A stretch of DNA of 64,000 bases from Helicobacter_F equorum (GCF_042649585.1 NZ_JBHRZM010000009.1:124001-188000), one strand, 5' to 3'. Positions 49,545 to 58,653 are shown, counted from the stretch's first letter. Numbers and translations: made by a program. The notes: generated from the sequence alone by a model not told the origin.

Positions 49545-49856
49545 ATGTATGCAGTATTTAAGAATGGAGGCAAGCAATACAAGGTAAGTGAAGGTAGTAT
49601 TGTGCTACTTGATAAACTAAGCCTTGAGCCAAAGTCAAAGGTGGAGTTTAGCGAAGTTTTGGCACTACATGATGGGGCTAACCTATCGGTTGGTACACCA
49701 TTTGTAAGTGGTGCTAAGATTGAAGCTGAGGTGATTAATGAGGGTCGAGGCAAAAAAGTGATTACTTTCAAAAAGCGAAGACGTAAAGATAGCAAGACTA
49801 AACGCGGATTTAGAAGAGATTTCACGCGTGTGAGAATCTTAAAAATCACTAAGTAA
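49545..49856 (+). CDS. rplU: 50S ribosomal protein L21
   Basis: 103-residue ribosomal protein, beginning MYAVFKNGGKQYKV and ending with the basic KRRRKDSKTKRGFRRDFTRV segment that binds 23S rRNA. ATG 49545 is used because the product then has the standard length and AAGGA at 49534-49538 is 6 bases away; ATG 49539 touches the ribosome site. Cotranscribed with rpmA 26 bases downstream. Confidence 0.98.
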   Translation: MYAVFKNGGKQYKVSEGSIVLLDKLSLEPKSKVEFSEVLALHDGANLSVGTPFVSGAKIEAEVINEGRGKKVITFKKRRRKDSKTKRGFRRDFTRVRILKITK

Positions 49857-49882
49857 ATTTTCATACATTTTAAGGAGTTGCA

Positions 49883-50140
49883 ATGGCACACAAAAAAGGT
49901 CAGGGTAGTACCCAGAATAATAGAGATTCAGCAGGACGTCGTTTAGGTGTGAAAAAATTTGGTTCTCAATTTGTGCGAGCTGGAAATATTATCGTTCGCC
50001 AAAGAGGTACAAAAGTGCATCCTGGCGATAATGTAGGTATGGGTAAAGATCACACGATTTTTGCACTTATTGATGGTGTAGTGAAATTTCAACAAAAAGA
50101 TAAAGATCACAAAAAGGTTTCAGTAATTCCTGCTTCTTAA
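49883..50140 (+). CDS. rpmA: 50S ribosomal protein L27
   Basis: 85-residue ribosomal protein with the flexible N-terminus MAHKKGQGSTQNNRDSAGRR reaching the peptidyl transferase centre, then LGVKKFGSQFVRAGNIIVRQ and PGDNVGMGKDHTIFA. It begins directly with the mature MAHKKG end, so there is no cleavable extension of the Firmicutes type. AAGGAG is 7 bases before the ATG. Follows rplU, as in most bacteria. Confidence 0.98.
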   Translation: MAHKKGQGSTQNNRDSAGRRLGVKKFGSQFVRAGNIIVRQRGTKVHPGDNVGMGKDHTIFALIDGVVKFQQKDKDHKKVSVIPAS

Positions 50141-50247
50141 GTCATTAGGATATTCTAGGTTCTTATATTCTATTACGGTTAAGCATTGATTGAGATAAGC
50201 TTGTCTAGAAACCTTGAGGCAGAAATTTTCTAATTTAGGAGATAAGT

Positions 50248-51089
50248 GTGATGAAGATGTTGAATTTTGCGTGTGGGTCCAAGATTCATGAAGATTGGGA
50301 GAATATAGATTTTAGCCCCATTGATGCAAGAGTCAAAAGAGTGAACTTATTAGGAAAGTTGCCTTATCCGGATAATTATTTTGATGTCGCATATAGCAGT
50401 CATTTTCTAGAACATCTTACTTTAGCATGTGCACATGATGCACTTCTAGAAATTAAGAGAATTTTGAAGCCCCATGCAATTTTGCGCATTGTTGTTCCAG
50501 ATTGGGAAAATCTTTGTCAAACTTATATCCAAGTGCTCCAATCTCTTTCTGATATATCAAAATCGGGGGGGGGACCCTAGAACAACTTGAATTTCAACAC
50601 TATTGGCTTATGATTGAGATGCTTGATCAGGTAAGTAGAACAAAGAGTGGTGGTGAAATGCTTAAGTGTTTTGAATTTGTTTTGCAGACGCGCAATGTAC
50701 AGTATGCTCGGTATATTAAAATGCGTGTTGGTGAGGATCTTCTGATGTCACCTAAAAATTTAGACATTCCTTTTACTAGAAAAATCACACTTGATAAGAT
50801 TTCTCATAAGTTACTTCAGTTTTATTTGAAAATTTTGAGATTTTGTATACCCAAGAGCTTGAGAGATGAAGTATTTATCTCTACAAGTCTCGGAGAACGC
50901 CATAAGTGGATGTATGATAGATTTTCACTCACTAAACTTTTACATGAGGTCGGTTTTGGCAACATTCAAGTCTGTGATTATCAAACTTCGCAAATTAAAA
51001 ATTTTGCTTTTTATTGTTTGGATACTAATTCTGACAAGACTCCTTATAAGGGCGTCTCTAGTCTCTATATGGAATGTCAAAAACCTTAG
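50248..51089 (+). CDS. Phase-variable class I SAM methyltransferase (out of frame here at G9)
   Basis: The frame from GTG 50248 (or ATG 50251, behind AGGAG 50237-50241) encodes FACGSKIHEDWENIDFSP and YSSHFLEHL, the SAM-binding part of a Methyltransf_11-like enzyme, then meets a G9 tract and ends at TAG 50578-50580. With G10 it continues without a stop through LEQLEFQHYWLM into the frame starting at ATG 50610 and ending at 51089, giving 280 residues. The halves belong together. Probably modifies a surface glycan or lipid; target unknown. Not related closely enough by eye to the 38798 gene to be called a duplicate. Confidence 0.82.
50565..50573 (+). repeat. Poly-G (G9) tract controlling the methyltransferase frame
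   Basis: Nine G in mid gene. Present state truncates the protein after the SAM domain; G10 or G7 restores the frame. Hypermutable tract typical of Helicobacter contingency loci. Confidence 0.85.
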
Positions 51090-51592
51090 ATGTCATTAAT
51101 AATTTATTATTGGATTTTGTAGATTTTATATAGTAGTCTCATATAAAATCTTGTAGCGTACATATTTGTGATGCATTTTATGAGTATTGTGGCGACATTG
51201 CAAATGGGAATACCAGGGAAGAGCGATGTTGCATTATGATATATCTGATAGTGGTTTGTTAATTTTTGTGTTAGGATTATGGGTGAAATGTATTCACACA
51301 ATACACAAGCGTTGTGGCAAAAAATTATGATTGTTTTGTGTATGTGTTTTGGAATTTTTTTGTGTTGATGGCTTATGTAGATATATGTCTTAAATGGGAA
51401 GCGTATGTTGACATCTATTTTGGCACAAAAAAAACAATGGATACCACAGAAATAATAGTAGATAAACAAACTTTTGTGTCCTATTGTAAAGGATACAGAT
51501 TGGGGTAATCCCAGATTGGATCCTATGCAATGGCCAAACCCAACCTACGCAAGAGTATTTGGTGTGCAGAGCTTTATTGCAAAATAGCGATC
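51090..51592. other. Gene-poor stretch with a gene fragment
   Basis: About 500 bases without a convincing complete gene; overlapping frames at 51107-51469 (-) and 51314-51508 (+) have low-complexity, unconvincing products. The only protein-like stretch is a start-less frame at 51462-51587. Confidence 0.5.
51462..51587 (+). pseudogene. C-terminal remnant of an unidentified gene
   Basis: A 41-codon frame without start, opened by TAG at 51459 and closed by TAG at 51585. The product contains DTDWGNPRLDPMQWPNP and TYARVFGVQSFIAK, with the Trp/Pro/Asn-rich composition of real protein. I do not recognise the parent gene. Likely the tail of a gene lost by deletion. Confidence 0.35.
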
Positions 51593-52069
51593 TTAGGAGT
51601 TAAGTCTTACATTAATACTATCAATATAGTGTAGCTTATGCACTACGCTATTGAGCAAGCCTTTCATTTGCATACTATGGGTGTCATTAGTAGCGATTTT
51701 TTCAAATTCATCAAAATTAAGCTTTTGGGCATTATCACGCAAGTAATGCATGGCACTTAATTCATTGTAGTTAATGATAGAGGCTTTATGTAAGGTATTA
51801 GCAAGATGATCAAAGTGTTCTTGAGAGCTAAAAGCATCTGTAGCTACTTCTTGCAATTCTTTGGCTTTTTTAAGCATAGAGGAAGGTTCAAAATAGTCTT
51901 TGATACGAAATGAAGTATTGGGATTAGAAATATCGTGAGTAATTTGGGTTTGGGAAATTTCTTCTAGAGGTTTGATGTTATGCAGTTTAGAATCAGTAAT
52001 ATCCTCTCTAGCACCTGCTTGATTTTGGTAATAGATAGAGCTTAATAAGGATTGCCCATCTACTTTCAT
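51593..52069 (-). CDS. Hypothetical protein
   Basis: 158 residues. Not recognised. No signal peptide or membrane segment, few aromatic residues, predicted mainly helical from residue ~60 (SSMLKKAKELQEVATDAF, FDHLANTLHKA, FDEFEKIA). The start MKVDGQSLLSSIYYQNQ and helical tail recall small flagellar or secreted-substrate proteins, but this is only an impression. AAAAGGAG precedes ATG 52069. A poor sigma-54-like match lies upstream. Read in the same direction as the TerB-like gene, 54 bases after it. Confidence 0.65.
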   Translation of the reverse strand: MKVDGQSLLSSIYYQNQAGAREDITDSKLHNIKPLEEISQTQITHDISNPNTSFRIKDYFEPSSMLKKAKELQEVATDAFSSQEHFDHLANTLHKASIINYNELSAMHYLRDNAQKLNFDEFEKIATNDTHSMQMKGLLNSVVHKLHYIDSINVRLNS

Positions 52070-52123
52070 AACTACGCTCCTTTTGTAACTTTTTAGCTAT
52101 GAAGCATATTGCATTCCTTGTTG

Positions 52124-52909
52124 CTACATGTTTTGACTAAGGATCTCGTAAGCACATTTGATACGACGAAGGTTTGGTGCGTTAGATTCTAGCATGGATT
52201 TATTAAAGTGTTGTGTATCCAAAATTGCACCCTTAGCTTCTTTGATAGCTTTTTCATACGCATTTTTCAGTGTCTGTGCATTATATGTATCCTCCAAACC
52301 TAAAAGCTGCATAGCTTCTTGTTTAGTCATTTCTATGTTGTTGTTATAGAGAGTGGAGAATTCATCATATAGCTTGTTAAAATCCTCGTTATCAAGTTCA
52401 AAAAAAGCTGCTATGTCAATAAGCATTGCTTCTTCATTTTTATCAAATTCTCCATCAGCATATGCTAGGACAAACAAAAATTCTACAACCTTGAGGCGTT
52501 TTTTGTATTCACCTTTTGTGGCATTATCAAAATCCATACACAATTGTTCTAAGCTTCTGTCATCACCATGTTCATAGATATCGAGTAATACTTCCTTGGT
52601 AATTTTGGAATGTTTAGAATCTCGTGCCATTTCCTCGATCATATCCTCCACGAGGACACGCTCAAATTCACACATCTTGCCATCACTGCGAGCAAAAATC
52701 CCTAAAATTGCACTTAAAATCCCATATTCGCTTTCTCGGATCTTGTTTTGTGTCTTTTCTTGCTCACTTATAGATTCCATTTGTGTGAATCCAAAATCCT
52801 GCTTTTGTGGGACTATATTTTGATGCAATGGATTTTTTAGGTAATCTTGGAGTGTAACATATAAAAAATACGCTACACCAGCACCTATAAGCAATAAAAT
52901 AAACTCCAT
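52124..52909 (-). CDS. TerB/DjlA-like membrane protein with degenerate J-like domain
   Basis: 261 residues. One N-terminal membrane helix (FILLLIGAGVAYFLYV), then a TerB-type helical domain (residues ~60-185; YGILSAILGIFARSDGKMCEFE and VLAYADGEFDKNEEAMLIDIA, each with the acidic D-G-x-x-x-x-E metal-type motif), then a C-terminal domain (AMQLLGLEDTYNAQTLKNAY to the end) that resembles a DnaJ helix arrangement as in DjlA. The HPD tripeptide that activates DnaK is absent. Possibly an envelope stress co-chaperone or a diverged adaptor. Lies just downstream of ppsA on the same strand. Confidence 0.75.
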   Translation of the reverse strand: MEFILLLIGAGVAYFLYVTLQDYLKNPLHQNIVPQKQDFGFTQMESISEQEKTQNKIRESEYGILSAILGIFARSDGKMCEFERVLVEDMIEEMARDSKHSKITKEVLLDIYEHGDDRSLEQLCMDFDNATKGEYKKRLKVVEFLFVLAYADGEFDKNEEAMLIDIAAFFELDNEDFNKLYDEFSTLYNNNIEMTKQEAMQLLGLEDTYNAQTLKNAYEKAIKEAKGAILDTQHFNKSMLESNAPNLRRIKCAYEILSQNM

Positions 52910-52926
52910 AAATTCCCCTATTGTTT

Positions 52927-55356
52927 TTATTTACTTAATTTCTTTTCTAATTCAGCAACAAAGCGCCAAGTTTTGACTACAGAATCCGGATTGAGTGAGA
53001 TCGAGCTAATACCCTCTTTGACCAAAAATTCTGTCACTTCAGGATAATCACTCGGGGCTTGTCCACAGATACCACAATATTTGTTGTGTCGCTTACACGC
53101 TGCTATGGCTTGTCTAAACATTTCAAACATAGCAGGGTTTCGCTCATCAAAGATATGTGTTACAAGTTGCCCATCTCTATCCACACCCAAAGTAAGCTGT
53201 GTTAAGTCATTTGAGCCAATAGAATAACCATCAAACATACCCAAAAACTCATCTGCCAAAATTACATTTACAGGCAATTCGCACATTACATAGATTTCTA
53301 AGCCATTGCGCCCAGATTCTAAGCCATTGCGACGCATAATTTCTAGCACTTTTTTACCTTCTTCTGGTGTGCGCAAAAATGGTATCATAACTTTCATATT
53401 ATTAAGTCCCATTTCATCACGCACCATGGCTAATGCTTCACATTCCCATTCAAATGCTACGCGATATAAATCAGAATAATATCTACTTGCTCCACGATAG
53501 CCCAACATAGGGTTTTCTTCTTGTGGCTCATAATATGTTCCTGCAACCATACCACGATATTCGTTTGATTTAAAATCACTTGTTCGGACAATCACAGGGT
53601 TTGGATAAAATGCTGAACATATCATACCAATCCCTTCAGCAATCTTCTTGACAAAGAAATCTTTAGGACTTTCATACCCTGCCATAAGTTTTTCAATCTC
53701 TGCACGCTCTTTGATGTCTTTGCCTTTGCCATTTTGGATATCAAGAAGCGCAAGTGGGTGTGCTTTGATTTGGTTAAGGATAATAAGCTCCATTCTAGCA
53801 AGCCCCACACCGCTATTTGGAAGTTTTGCAAAACCAAAAGCTTTTTCTGGATTGCCCACATTCATATAGATTTTTGTTTTGGTTTCGCCAAGATTGTCTA
53901 GCTCTACGCTTTTTACTTCATAATCACAAATACCTGCGTATACATAGCCTTCCTCACCTTCAGCACATGAAACGGTGATCTCCATACCCGTATAGAGTCT
54001 ATCGGTTGCACCTACTGCACCAACGATTGCGGGCACACCAATTTCACGTGCGACAATAGCTGCATGACAAGTCCTACCGCCACGATTTGTGATAACCGCC
54101 GCTGCTTTTTTCATCACAGGTTCCCAATCTGGGTCTGTATTGTCTGTAACGAGAATCTCCCCTTCTTTAAAGGTATTCATATGTTCTAAGTCATTGATAA
54201 TACGCACCTTTCCAGCACCGATTTTATTACCAATGGCACGCCCTGTAATGATTACTTCTCGAGATTCACTAGGGTTAGTGAATGTAAATTCTTCTAGACG
54301 GTTGCCTGTTTGATTTTTAAATTTTTGGCTTTGCACGGTTTCTGGTCTTGCTTGAACGATAAAAATCTCTCCACTCTCGCCATCTTTTGCCCATTCCATA
54401 TCCATAGGGCGATATTCCCCGGCTTCTTTTGTGTAGTGTTCCTCGATCCTAATAGCATAGCGCGCAAGAGTGAGAATGTCTTCATCTGTGATTGAAAATG
54501 TTTTGAGTTCTTTTTGTGTAGTTTTGATATTTTTTGTAGGGTGCTCACTACCGCGTGGAGCATACACCATTTTTTGGTGCTTATGCCCTAATTGGCGCTT
54601 GATGATGGGTCTTTTACCATCTCTAAGTGTGGGTTTAAAAACATAAAATTCATCTGGATTCACAGTGCCACCCACGACATTTTCTCCAAGCCCCCAAGCA
54701 GCGGTGATAAAGACAGCATCTTTGAATCCTGTTTCCGTGTCGATACTAAACATCACACCAGCACTACCTTTATCCGCGCGCACCATTTTTTGCACACCTA
54801 CAGAAAGAGCGACTTTAAAGTGATCAAATCCCCTAGAAGCACGATAGCTTACCGCCCTATCGGTAAAAAGTGACGCAAAGCAAGATTTTATGTAGTGTAT
54901 AAGTTCGCTTTTGCCTCTCACGCTAAGGTAAGTGTCTTGTTGTCCAGCAAATGATGCATCAGGGAGATCTTCAGCGGTTGCAGAGCTACGCACTGCCACA
55001 TCTGTTTCTTTCATGCCATATTCTTCACTCAGAATCTTATAAGCTTGAAAAATCTCCTCGCGCAAATCATCAGGAAATGGCGTGCCAAAAATGAGTTCTC
55101 TGATTTTTTTTGAGCGTGTTTTAAGGACATCAATTTCAGTTACATCAACGCCTTTTAGCAACTCTTCTATAGTATGTCTAATTTCACCAGAATCTAGTAA
55201 ATACCAATATGCATCGCTTGTGATTGCAAAGCCATTTGGGACTTTTATACCCTCTGATACAAGTTCTTGAAACATTTCACCAATGCTTGCATTTTTCCCA
55301 CCGACGATAGGCACATCTTTATTGTTAAGTTCTTTAAAAAACTTTATGTATTTCAT
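52927..55356 (-). CDS. ppsA: Phosphoenolpyruvate synthase
   Basis: 809-residue enzyme making PEP from pyruvate and ATP (with AMP and phosphate), the gluconeogenic entry. N-terminal ATP-grasp domain (VGGKNASIGEM, AVRSSATAEDLPDASFAGQQDT), central phosphohistidine domain with GGRTCHAAIVAREIG, and C-terminal PEP/pyruvate-binding barrel with GSNDLTQLTLGVDRD and CGICGQAPSDYPE (catalytic Cys). Length is that of PpsA, not PPDK. AGGAG precedes; ATG 55356 or GTG 55359. Single gene with the TerB-like gene 18 bases downstream. Confidence 0.97.
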   Translation of the reverse strand: MKYIKFFKELNNKDVPIVGGKNASIGEMFQELVSEGIKVPNGFAITSDAYWYLLDSGEIRHTIEELLKGVDVTEIDVLKTRSKKIRELIFGTPFPDDLREEIFQAYKILSEEYGMKETDVAVRSSATAEDLPDASFAGQQDTYLSVRGKSELIHYIKSCFASLFTDRAVSYRASRGFDHFKVALSVGVQKMVRADKGSAGVMFSIDTETGFKDAVFITAAWGLGENVVGGTVNPDEFYVFKPTLRDGKRPIIKRQLGHKHQKMVYAPRGSEHPTKNIKTTQKELKTFSITDEDILTLARYAIRIEEHYTKEAGEYRPMDMEWAKDGESGEIFIVQARPETVQSQKFKNQTGNRLEEFTFTNPSESREVIITGRAIGNKIGAGKVRIINDLEHMNTFKEGEILVTDNTDPDWEPVMKKAAAVITNRGGRTCHAAIVAREIGVPAIVGAVGATDRLYTGMEITVSCAEGEEGYVYAGICDYEVKSVELDNLGETKTKIYMNVGNPEKAFGFAKLPNSGVGLARMELIILNQIKAHPLALLDIQNGKGKDIKERAEIEKLMAGYESPKDFFVKKIAEGIGMICSAFYPNPVIVRTSDFKSNEYRGMVAGTYYEPQEENPMLGYRGASRYYSDLYRVAFEWECEALAMVRDEMGLNNMKVMIPFLRTPEEGKKVLEIMRRNGLESGRNGLEIYVMCELPVNVILADEFLGMFDGYSIGSNDLTQLTLGVDRDGQLVTHIFDERNPAMFEMFRQAIAACKRHNKYCGICGQAPSDYPEVTEFLVKEGISSISLNPDSVVKTWRFVAELEKKLSK

Positions 55357-55458
55357 CACGCTTCATCTCCTGCTGTTTTAAAGTGCCTAAATTGTAGTCA
55401 ATCAAAACTTAAAAGGCACTAATACCTTAGATTTTGTTGTGTAGATACGCGTTTTGTG

Positions 55459-56607
55459 CTACCTTAAGTGCGTGAGGTTTGTCAATAAAATCCTAGCCAC
55501 ATTGTGTGAGCTTCCATGTCGAAGATAAGCGTGTAGTTTTTGTGCATTTTTTATGTATGTCGCACAATCAAAATTATGATAAGAATCTAAGAGATTTTTT
55601 GGTGTGAGGTCATCTTGGATAAGTTCTGTGTGTAGCTTTTGATCACTTTTTCCAGCCTTTTGATTGCAAGCCCCTTGATACAAGATATTTGCCAATCCCA
55701 CAACCTTAAGCTTAACAAAAAATTTCACAATGTGGTATTCAATCGGGCGCATTGTGTAGGCAAGAACAAATGGTGTTTGCAGCAACGCTGCTTGCAAGGT
55801 AGCGGTGCCAGAGCAAATAAAAGCAAATTTACATGTTTGCAATGCCTTTGTTGCATCAAAACTAAGCGTAAATTCTTTAATTTCTTCACCATAGATACTT
55901 TGTAATTCCTCTTTGGAAAGGTTTGCAAAATGTGATGGTGCGACTAAAGTCTTTGATTCATGTAGTTGTTTGGCGACTTTTGCAAAAATAGGAAATATTT
56001 TTTTAATCTCTCCTTGGCGACTTCCGGGCATAAAGATAATTTCTTGTGTGCGTGGCAGTGGAGAATCTATGGGTAATTCATCAAGAAGTGGATGTCCGAC
56101 ATATTGTGCACGATTTTGTTGTAGGGCATTTGGATACATACTAAGCTCAAAGGGCAAAATTGCACAAAGCCTATCACAAATTTGCTCTATTTCTTTAGCT
56201 CTCCAGCTTTTCCACGCCCACACTTGGGGCAAAATATAATACACCACTTCCACGCCACTTCCCTTAAGCCCTTTTGCTAATGGGATATGAAAGCTTGAAC
56301 TATCAATAAGTAAGGCTTTTTGGCAAGTTTTAGCAAGGGCTATCATTTCTAGATTCACACGCTTATAAAAAAATATTTTTTTTATCACATCAATAAAAGC
56401 CATTGCCGAAAATGCTCGTAAATCATAGCTAGAGTGTGCCTGTATATTGCTACAACCATTAAAAACATCGTTATCAAAAATCCCTATAATTTCTAATGTG
56501 ATATGGTGCTGTCTTGCCATAGAATCCATTTCTTGTGCAAGTGCTTTTAGGTGGATATTTGCGCTTGGTTCAATAGCGCTTATGAATAATCTATGTGATG
56601 AAATCAT
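55459..56607 (-). CDS. lpxB: Lipid-A-disaccharide synthase
   Basis: 382-residue peripheral membrane glycosyltransferase (GT19) joining UDP-diacylglucosamine and lipid X in lipid A synthesis. Seen: FISAIEPSANIHLKAL (SxGEPSxD-type N-terminal motif, here degenerate with A for G and N for D), IDSSSFHIPLAKGLK, YYILPQVWAWKSWRAKEI, the conserved MPGSRQGEIKKIFPIF, and CSGTATLQAAL. The change in the first motif (EPSANIH for EPSGDxH) deserves a check but is close to what I recall in Helicobacter. Follows the coiled-coil gene by 28 bases. Confidence 0.94.
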   Translation of the reverse strand: MISSHRLFISAIEPSANIHLKALAQEMDSMARQHHITLEIIGIFDNDVFNGCSNIQAHSSYDLRAFSAMAFIDVIKKIFFYKRVNLEMIALAKTCQKALLIDSSSFHIPLAKGLKGSGVEVVYYILPQVWAWKSWRAKEIEQICDRLCAILPFELSMYPNALQQNRAQYVGHPLLDELPIDSPLPRTQEIIFMPGSRQGEIKKIFPIFAKVAKQLHESKTLVAPSHFANLSKEELQSIYGEEIKEFTLSFDATKALQTCKFAFICSGTATLQAALLQTPFVLAYTMRPIEYHIVKFFVKLKVVGLANILYQGACNQKAGKSDQKLHTELIQDDLTPKNLLDSYHNFDCATYIKNAQKLHAYLRHGSSHNVARILLTNLTHLR

Positions 56608-56635
56608 AGTAAGCCTTTTAGGTGATATTTGGCGT

Positions 56636-57076
56636 TTAATCGCAATCTTTTTTGGGTTTTTTATCGGATTTATGAGATAGTGATTCTCGCGCGTTTAGTT
56701 CGATTTCTTGTTTAAGATCTCTAAGTTCGATTTCTAAGCGGCGATTTTCTAACTCAAGCTCTACGATTCTTTGCTTATAATCTTTTGGTATATCTTCTGA
56801 TGTGGTCTTATTTTTGATCTGTGGTTTTGGGGATTTTTTGGGTTTTAGTTTTATAGAATCTTGGTTTTCTTGTGCTGTTTTAGTTTGGTTAATAGATTCT
56901 CGCAAACTGCGTAATTCTTGTTTGGCTTGTGTAATTTCTTGTTGGTATTGGCTAATTTCTTGTTTAAAATTTGTGCGATGTCGCTCAAAAATCTCTACAA
57001 TCTCCCACAAACTCCCACTTGTGAGGTCGTATTGTAAAAATTCTTTGAAAATTCGTGCATCAATGTCCTGATTCAT
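56636..57076 (-). CDS. Hypothetical coiled-coil protein between hypA and lpxB
   Basis: 146 residues, mostly a long charged helix with Q/E/K heptads (residues ~25-125) suggesting a coiled coil; ends in KKPKKDCD. No known domain. A gene in the same place exists in H. pylori (HP0868, between hypA and lpxB, from memory). The frame is open to 57166, inside hypA, but ATG 57076 with GGAG 8 bases upstream gives a start 17 bases after the hypA stop. Function unknown. Confidence 0.75.
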   Translation of the reverse strand: MNQDIDARIFKEFLQYDLTSGSLWEIVEIFERHRTNFKQEISQYQQEITQAKQELRSLRESINQTKTAQENQDSIKLKPKKSPKPQIKNKTTSEDIPKDYKQRIVELELENRRLEIELRDLKQEIELNARESLSHKSDKKPKKDCD

Positions 57077-57093
57077 TTCATGCTCCAACAATC

Positions 57094-57444
57094 TTAAGAA
57101 TCTAACTCTAAGCTTAGCAAAAGCAATTCCCTTCCTTTGACAATCTCCACATTTTGTGATTGGCACTTAGGACATATCGCGTATTGCATATCTTGTGCAA
57201 GACTTTGGGTATTACAATCTTTGCATAGAATCTCCACGGGTTCATAACTGGATTCTAAAAGTGTATTTTGGCAGAGGGCAAACTCACTTTTAAAAGTCTC
57301 AAAGGTGCGTGTGAGTAGCCCGATATCTACGCCACTGCGCTCACCCACACTAATGACAATTTTATGCACTTTTGTTGCTTGATGTTGCGTGGCAATCTCA
57401 CACGCTTGATCTAAAAGTGCATTGATGATAGATAATTCGTGCAT
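57094..57444 (-). CDS. hypA: Hydrogenase/urease nickel incorporation protein HypA
   Basis: 116-residue nickel metallochaperone. N-terminal MHE (His2 binds nickel), IVISVGERSGVDIGLL, and a zinc site made of two CxxC motifs (CKDCNTQ and CPKCQSQ), the second followed by KGRELLLLSLEL. Delivers nickel to NiFe hydrogenase and, in Helicobacter, to urease. GAGGATA precedes ATG 57444. First gene of hypA-hypothetical-lpxB; divergent from ispG. Confidence 0.97.
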   Translation of the reverse strand: MHELSIINALLDQACEIATQHQATKVHKIVISVGERSGVDIGLLTRTFETFKSEFALCQNTLLESSYEPVEILCKDCNTQSLAQDMQYAICPKCQSQNVEIVKGRELLLLSLELDS

Positions 57445-57526
57445 ATTATCCTCTTTTATGTGCTTTTATCTATCAGCATTATAACGCACTATTAAGAGAT
57501 TTGTGTTTGAACAAAAAGTTTTATGC

Positions 57527-57532
57527 TATAAT
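57527..57532 (+). promoter_or_regulatory. -10 box for ispG-proA
   Basis: TATAAT preceded by TGC (extended -10 style), 41 bases upstream of ATG 57573 in the hypA/ispG divergent gap. Confidence 0.5.
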
Positions 57533-57572
57533 CTTTGCTTTTTAAGATTTTTCATGTATGCAAGGAATCCCT

Positions 57573-58652
57573 ATGCAACGATACCCAACCAGGCAAATTT
57601 TTGTCGGTAATGTTCCCATTGGTGGTGATGCGCCCATTTCTATACAAAGTATGACTTTTAGCAAGACTTGTGATATTGATGCGACTAAGGCACAAATTGA
57701 TCGCTTAGCACTTGCAGGAGCGGATATTGTGCGTGTGGCAGTGAGTGATGAAAAGGACGCCAAGGCATTAAAAAGCCTCAAGGCAGTTTCTCCATTGCCA
57801 CTTGTTGCTGATATTCATTTTCGCTACAAATTTGCGCTTATTGCCGCAGAATCTGTAGATTGTATACGCATAAACCCCGGAAATATCGGTTCTAAAGATC
57901 GTATAAAAGCTGTAGCTGATGCGTGTAAGGAGCGCAATATTCCTATTCGTATTGGTGTCAATGGCGGGAGCTTAGAAAAAGAGTTTGAGAGCAAATATGG
58001 TCCAACACCAAAAGGTATGGTGGAGTCTGCGCTCTACAATATTAGGCTTTTAGAGGATTTTGATTTTACCAATATCAAGGTTTCTCTCAAGGCAAGTGAT
58101 GTTTTGCGTACTATGGAAGCATATAGAATGCTTCGCCCACTTGTGGAGTATCCTTTTCATTTAGGAGTAACAGAGGCTGGCACACTTATGCATTCTGCTA
58201 TTAAGTCTTCTATGGCATTGGGTGGATTGCTTATGGAGGGTATTGGCGATACAATGCGTTGTTCTATCACGGGCGAGCTTGAAGAAGAGATTCATCTTGC
58301 ACGTAAGATTTTGCAATATAGTGGGCGTCAAAAAAATGGCATCACACTTATTTCTTGTCCTACTTGTGGGAGAATAGAGGTGGATTTGGTAAGTGCTGTG
58401 AAAGAAGTTGAGAAAAAAATAGCACATATCACTACCCCTTTGCAAGTGAGTGTCATGGGTTGTGCTGTGAATGCGTTAGGGGAAGCAAAGCACGCCGATA
58501 TTGCGATCGCGTTTGGCAATAAAGATGGACTCATTATTAAAGGAGGCAAGATTTTGGGCAAATACAAAGAGAGTGAGATTTTAGAGGTTTTTATCAAAGA
58601 GGTAGAAACTCTTGCGCTGGAGCGTGCAGATACACAATCTAAGGGGGCATAA
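57573..58652 (+). CDS. ispG: 4-hydroxy-3-methylbut-2-enyl diphosphate synthase (IspG/GcpE)
   Basis: 359-residue [4Fe-4S] enzyme of the MEP isoprenoid pathway, converting MEcPP to HMBPP. TIM barrel (PTRQIFVGNVPIGGDAPISI, ADIHFRYKFAL, RINPGNIG) plus the C-terminal cluster domain with three Cys ligands in SCPTCGR and VMGCAVN, and the Glu of LGEA. ATG 57573 is preferred (AAGGA seven bases upstream) over 57558. proA starts two bases after its stop. Confidence 0.97.
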   Translation: MQRYPTRQIFVGNVPIGGDAPISIQSMTFSKTCDIDATKAQIDRLALAGADIVRVAVSDEKDAKALKSLKAVSPLPLVADIHFRYKFALIAAESVDCIRINPGNIGSKDRIKAVADACKERNIPIRIGVNGGSLEKEFESKYGPTPKGMVESALYNIRLLEDFDFTNIKVSLKASDVLRTMEAYRMLRPLVEYPFHLGVTEAGTLMHSAIKSSMALGGLLMEGIGDTMRCSITGELEEEIHLARKILQYSGRQKNGITLISCPTCGRIEVDLVSAVKEVEKKIAHITTPLQVSVMGCAVNALGEAKHADIAIAFGNKDGLIIKGGKILGKYKESEILEVFIKEVETLALERADTQSKGA

Positions 58653-58653
58653 T

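Noticed and set aside
51107..51469. 120-codon minus-strand ORF
   Set aside because: Low-complexity Ile/Cys/His/Tyr-rich product, no ribosome site, and typical of AT-rich noncoding DNA.
52091..52108. Sigma-54-like GG-N10-GC upstream of the 158-residue hypothetical gene
   Set aside because: Only the GG and GC dinucleotides match; the flanking consensus (TTGGCA, TTGC) is poor compared with the flgE promoter.
55459..56607. lpxB as inactive because of the altered N-terminal EPSANIH motif
   Set aside because: The remaining family motifs are intact and lipid A synthesis is essential; divergence in this motif alone is not evidence of loss.
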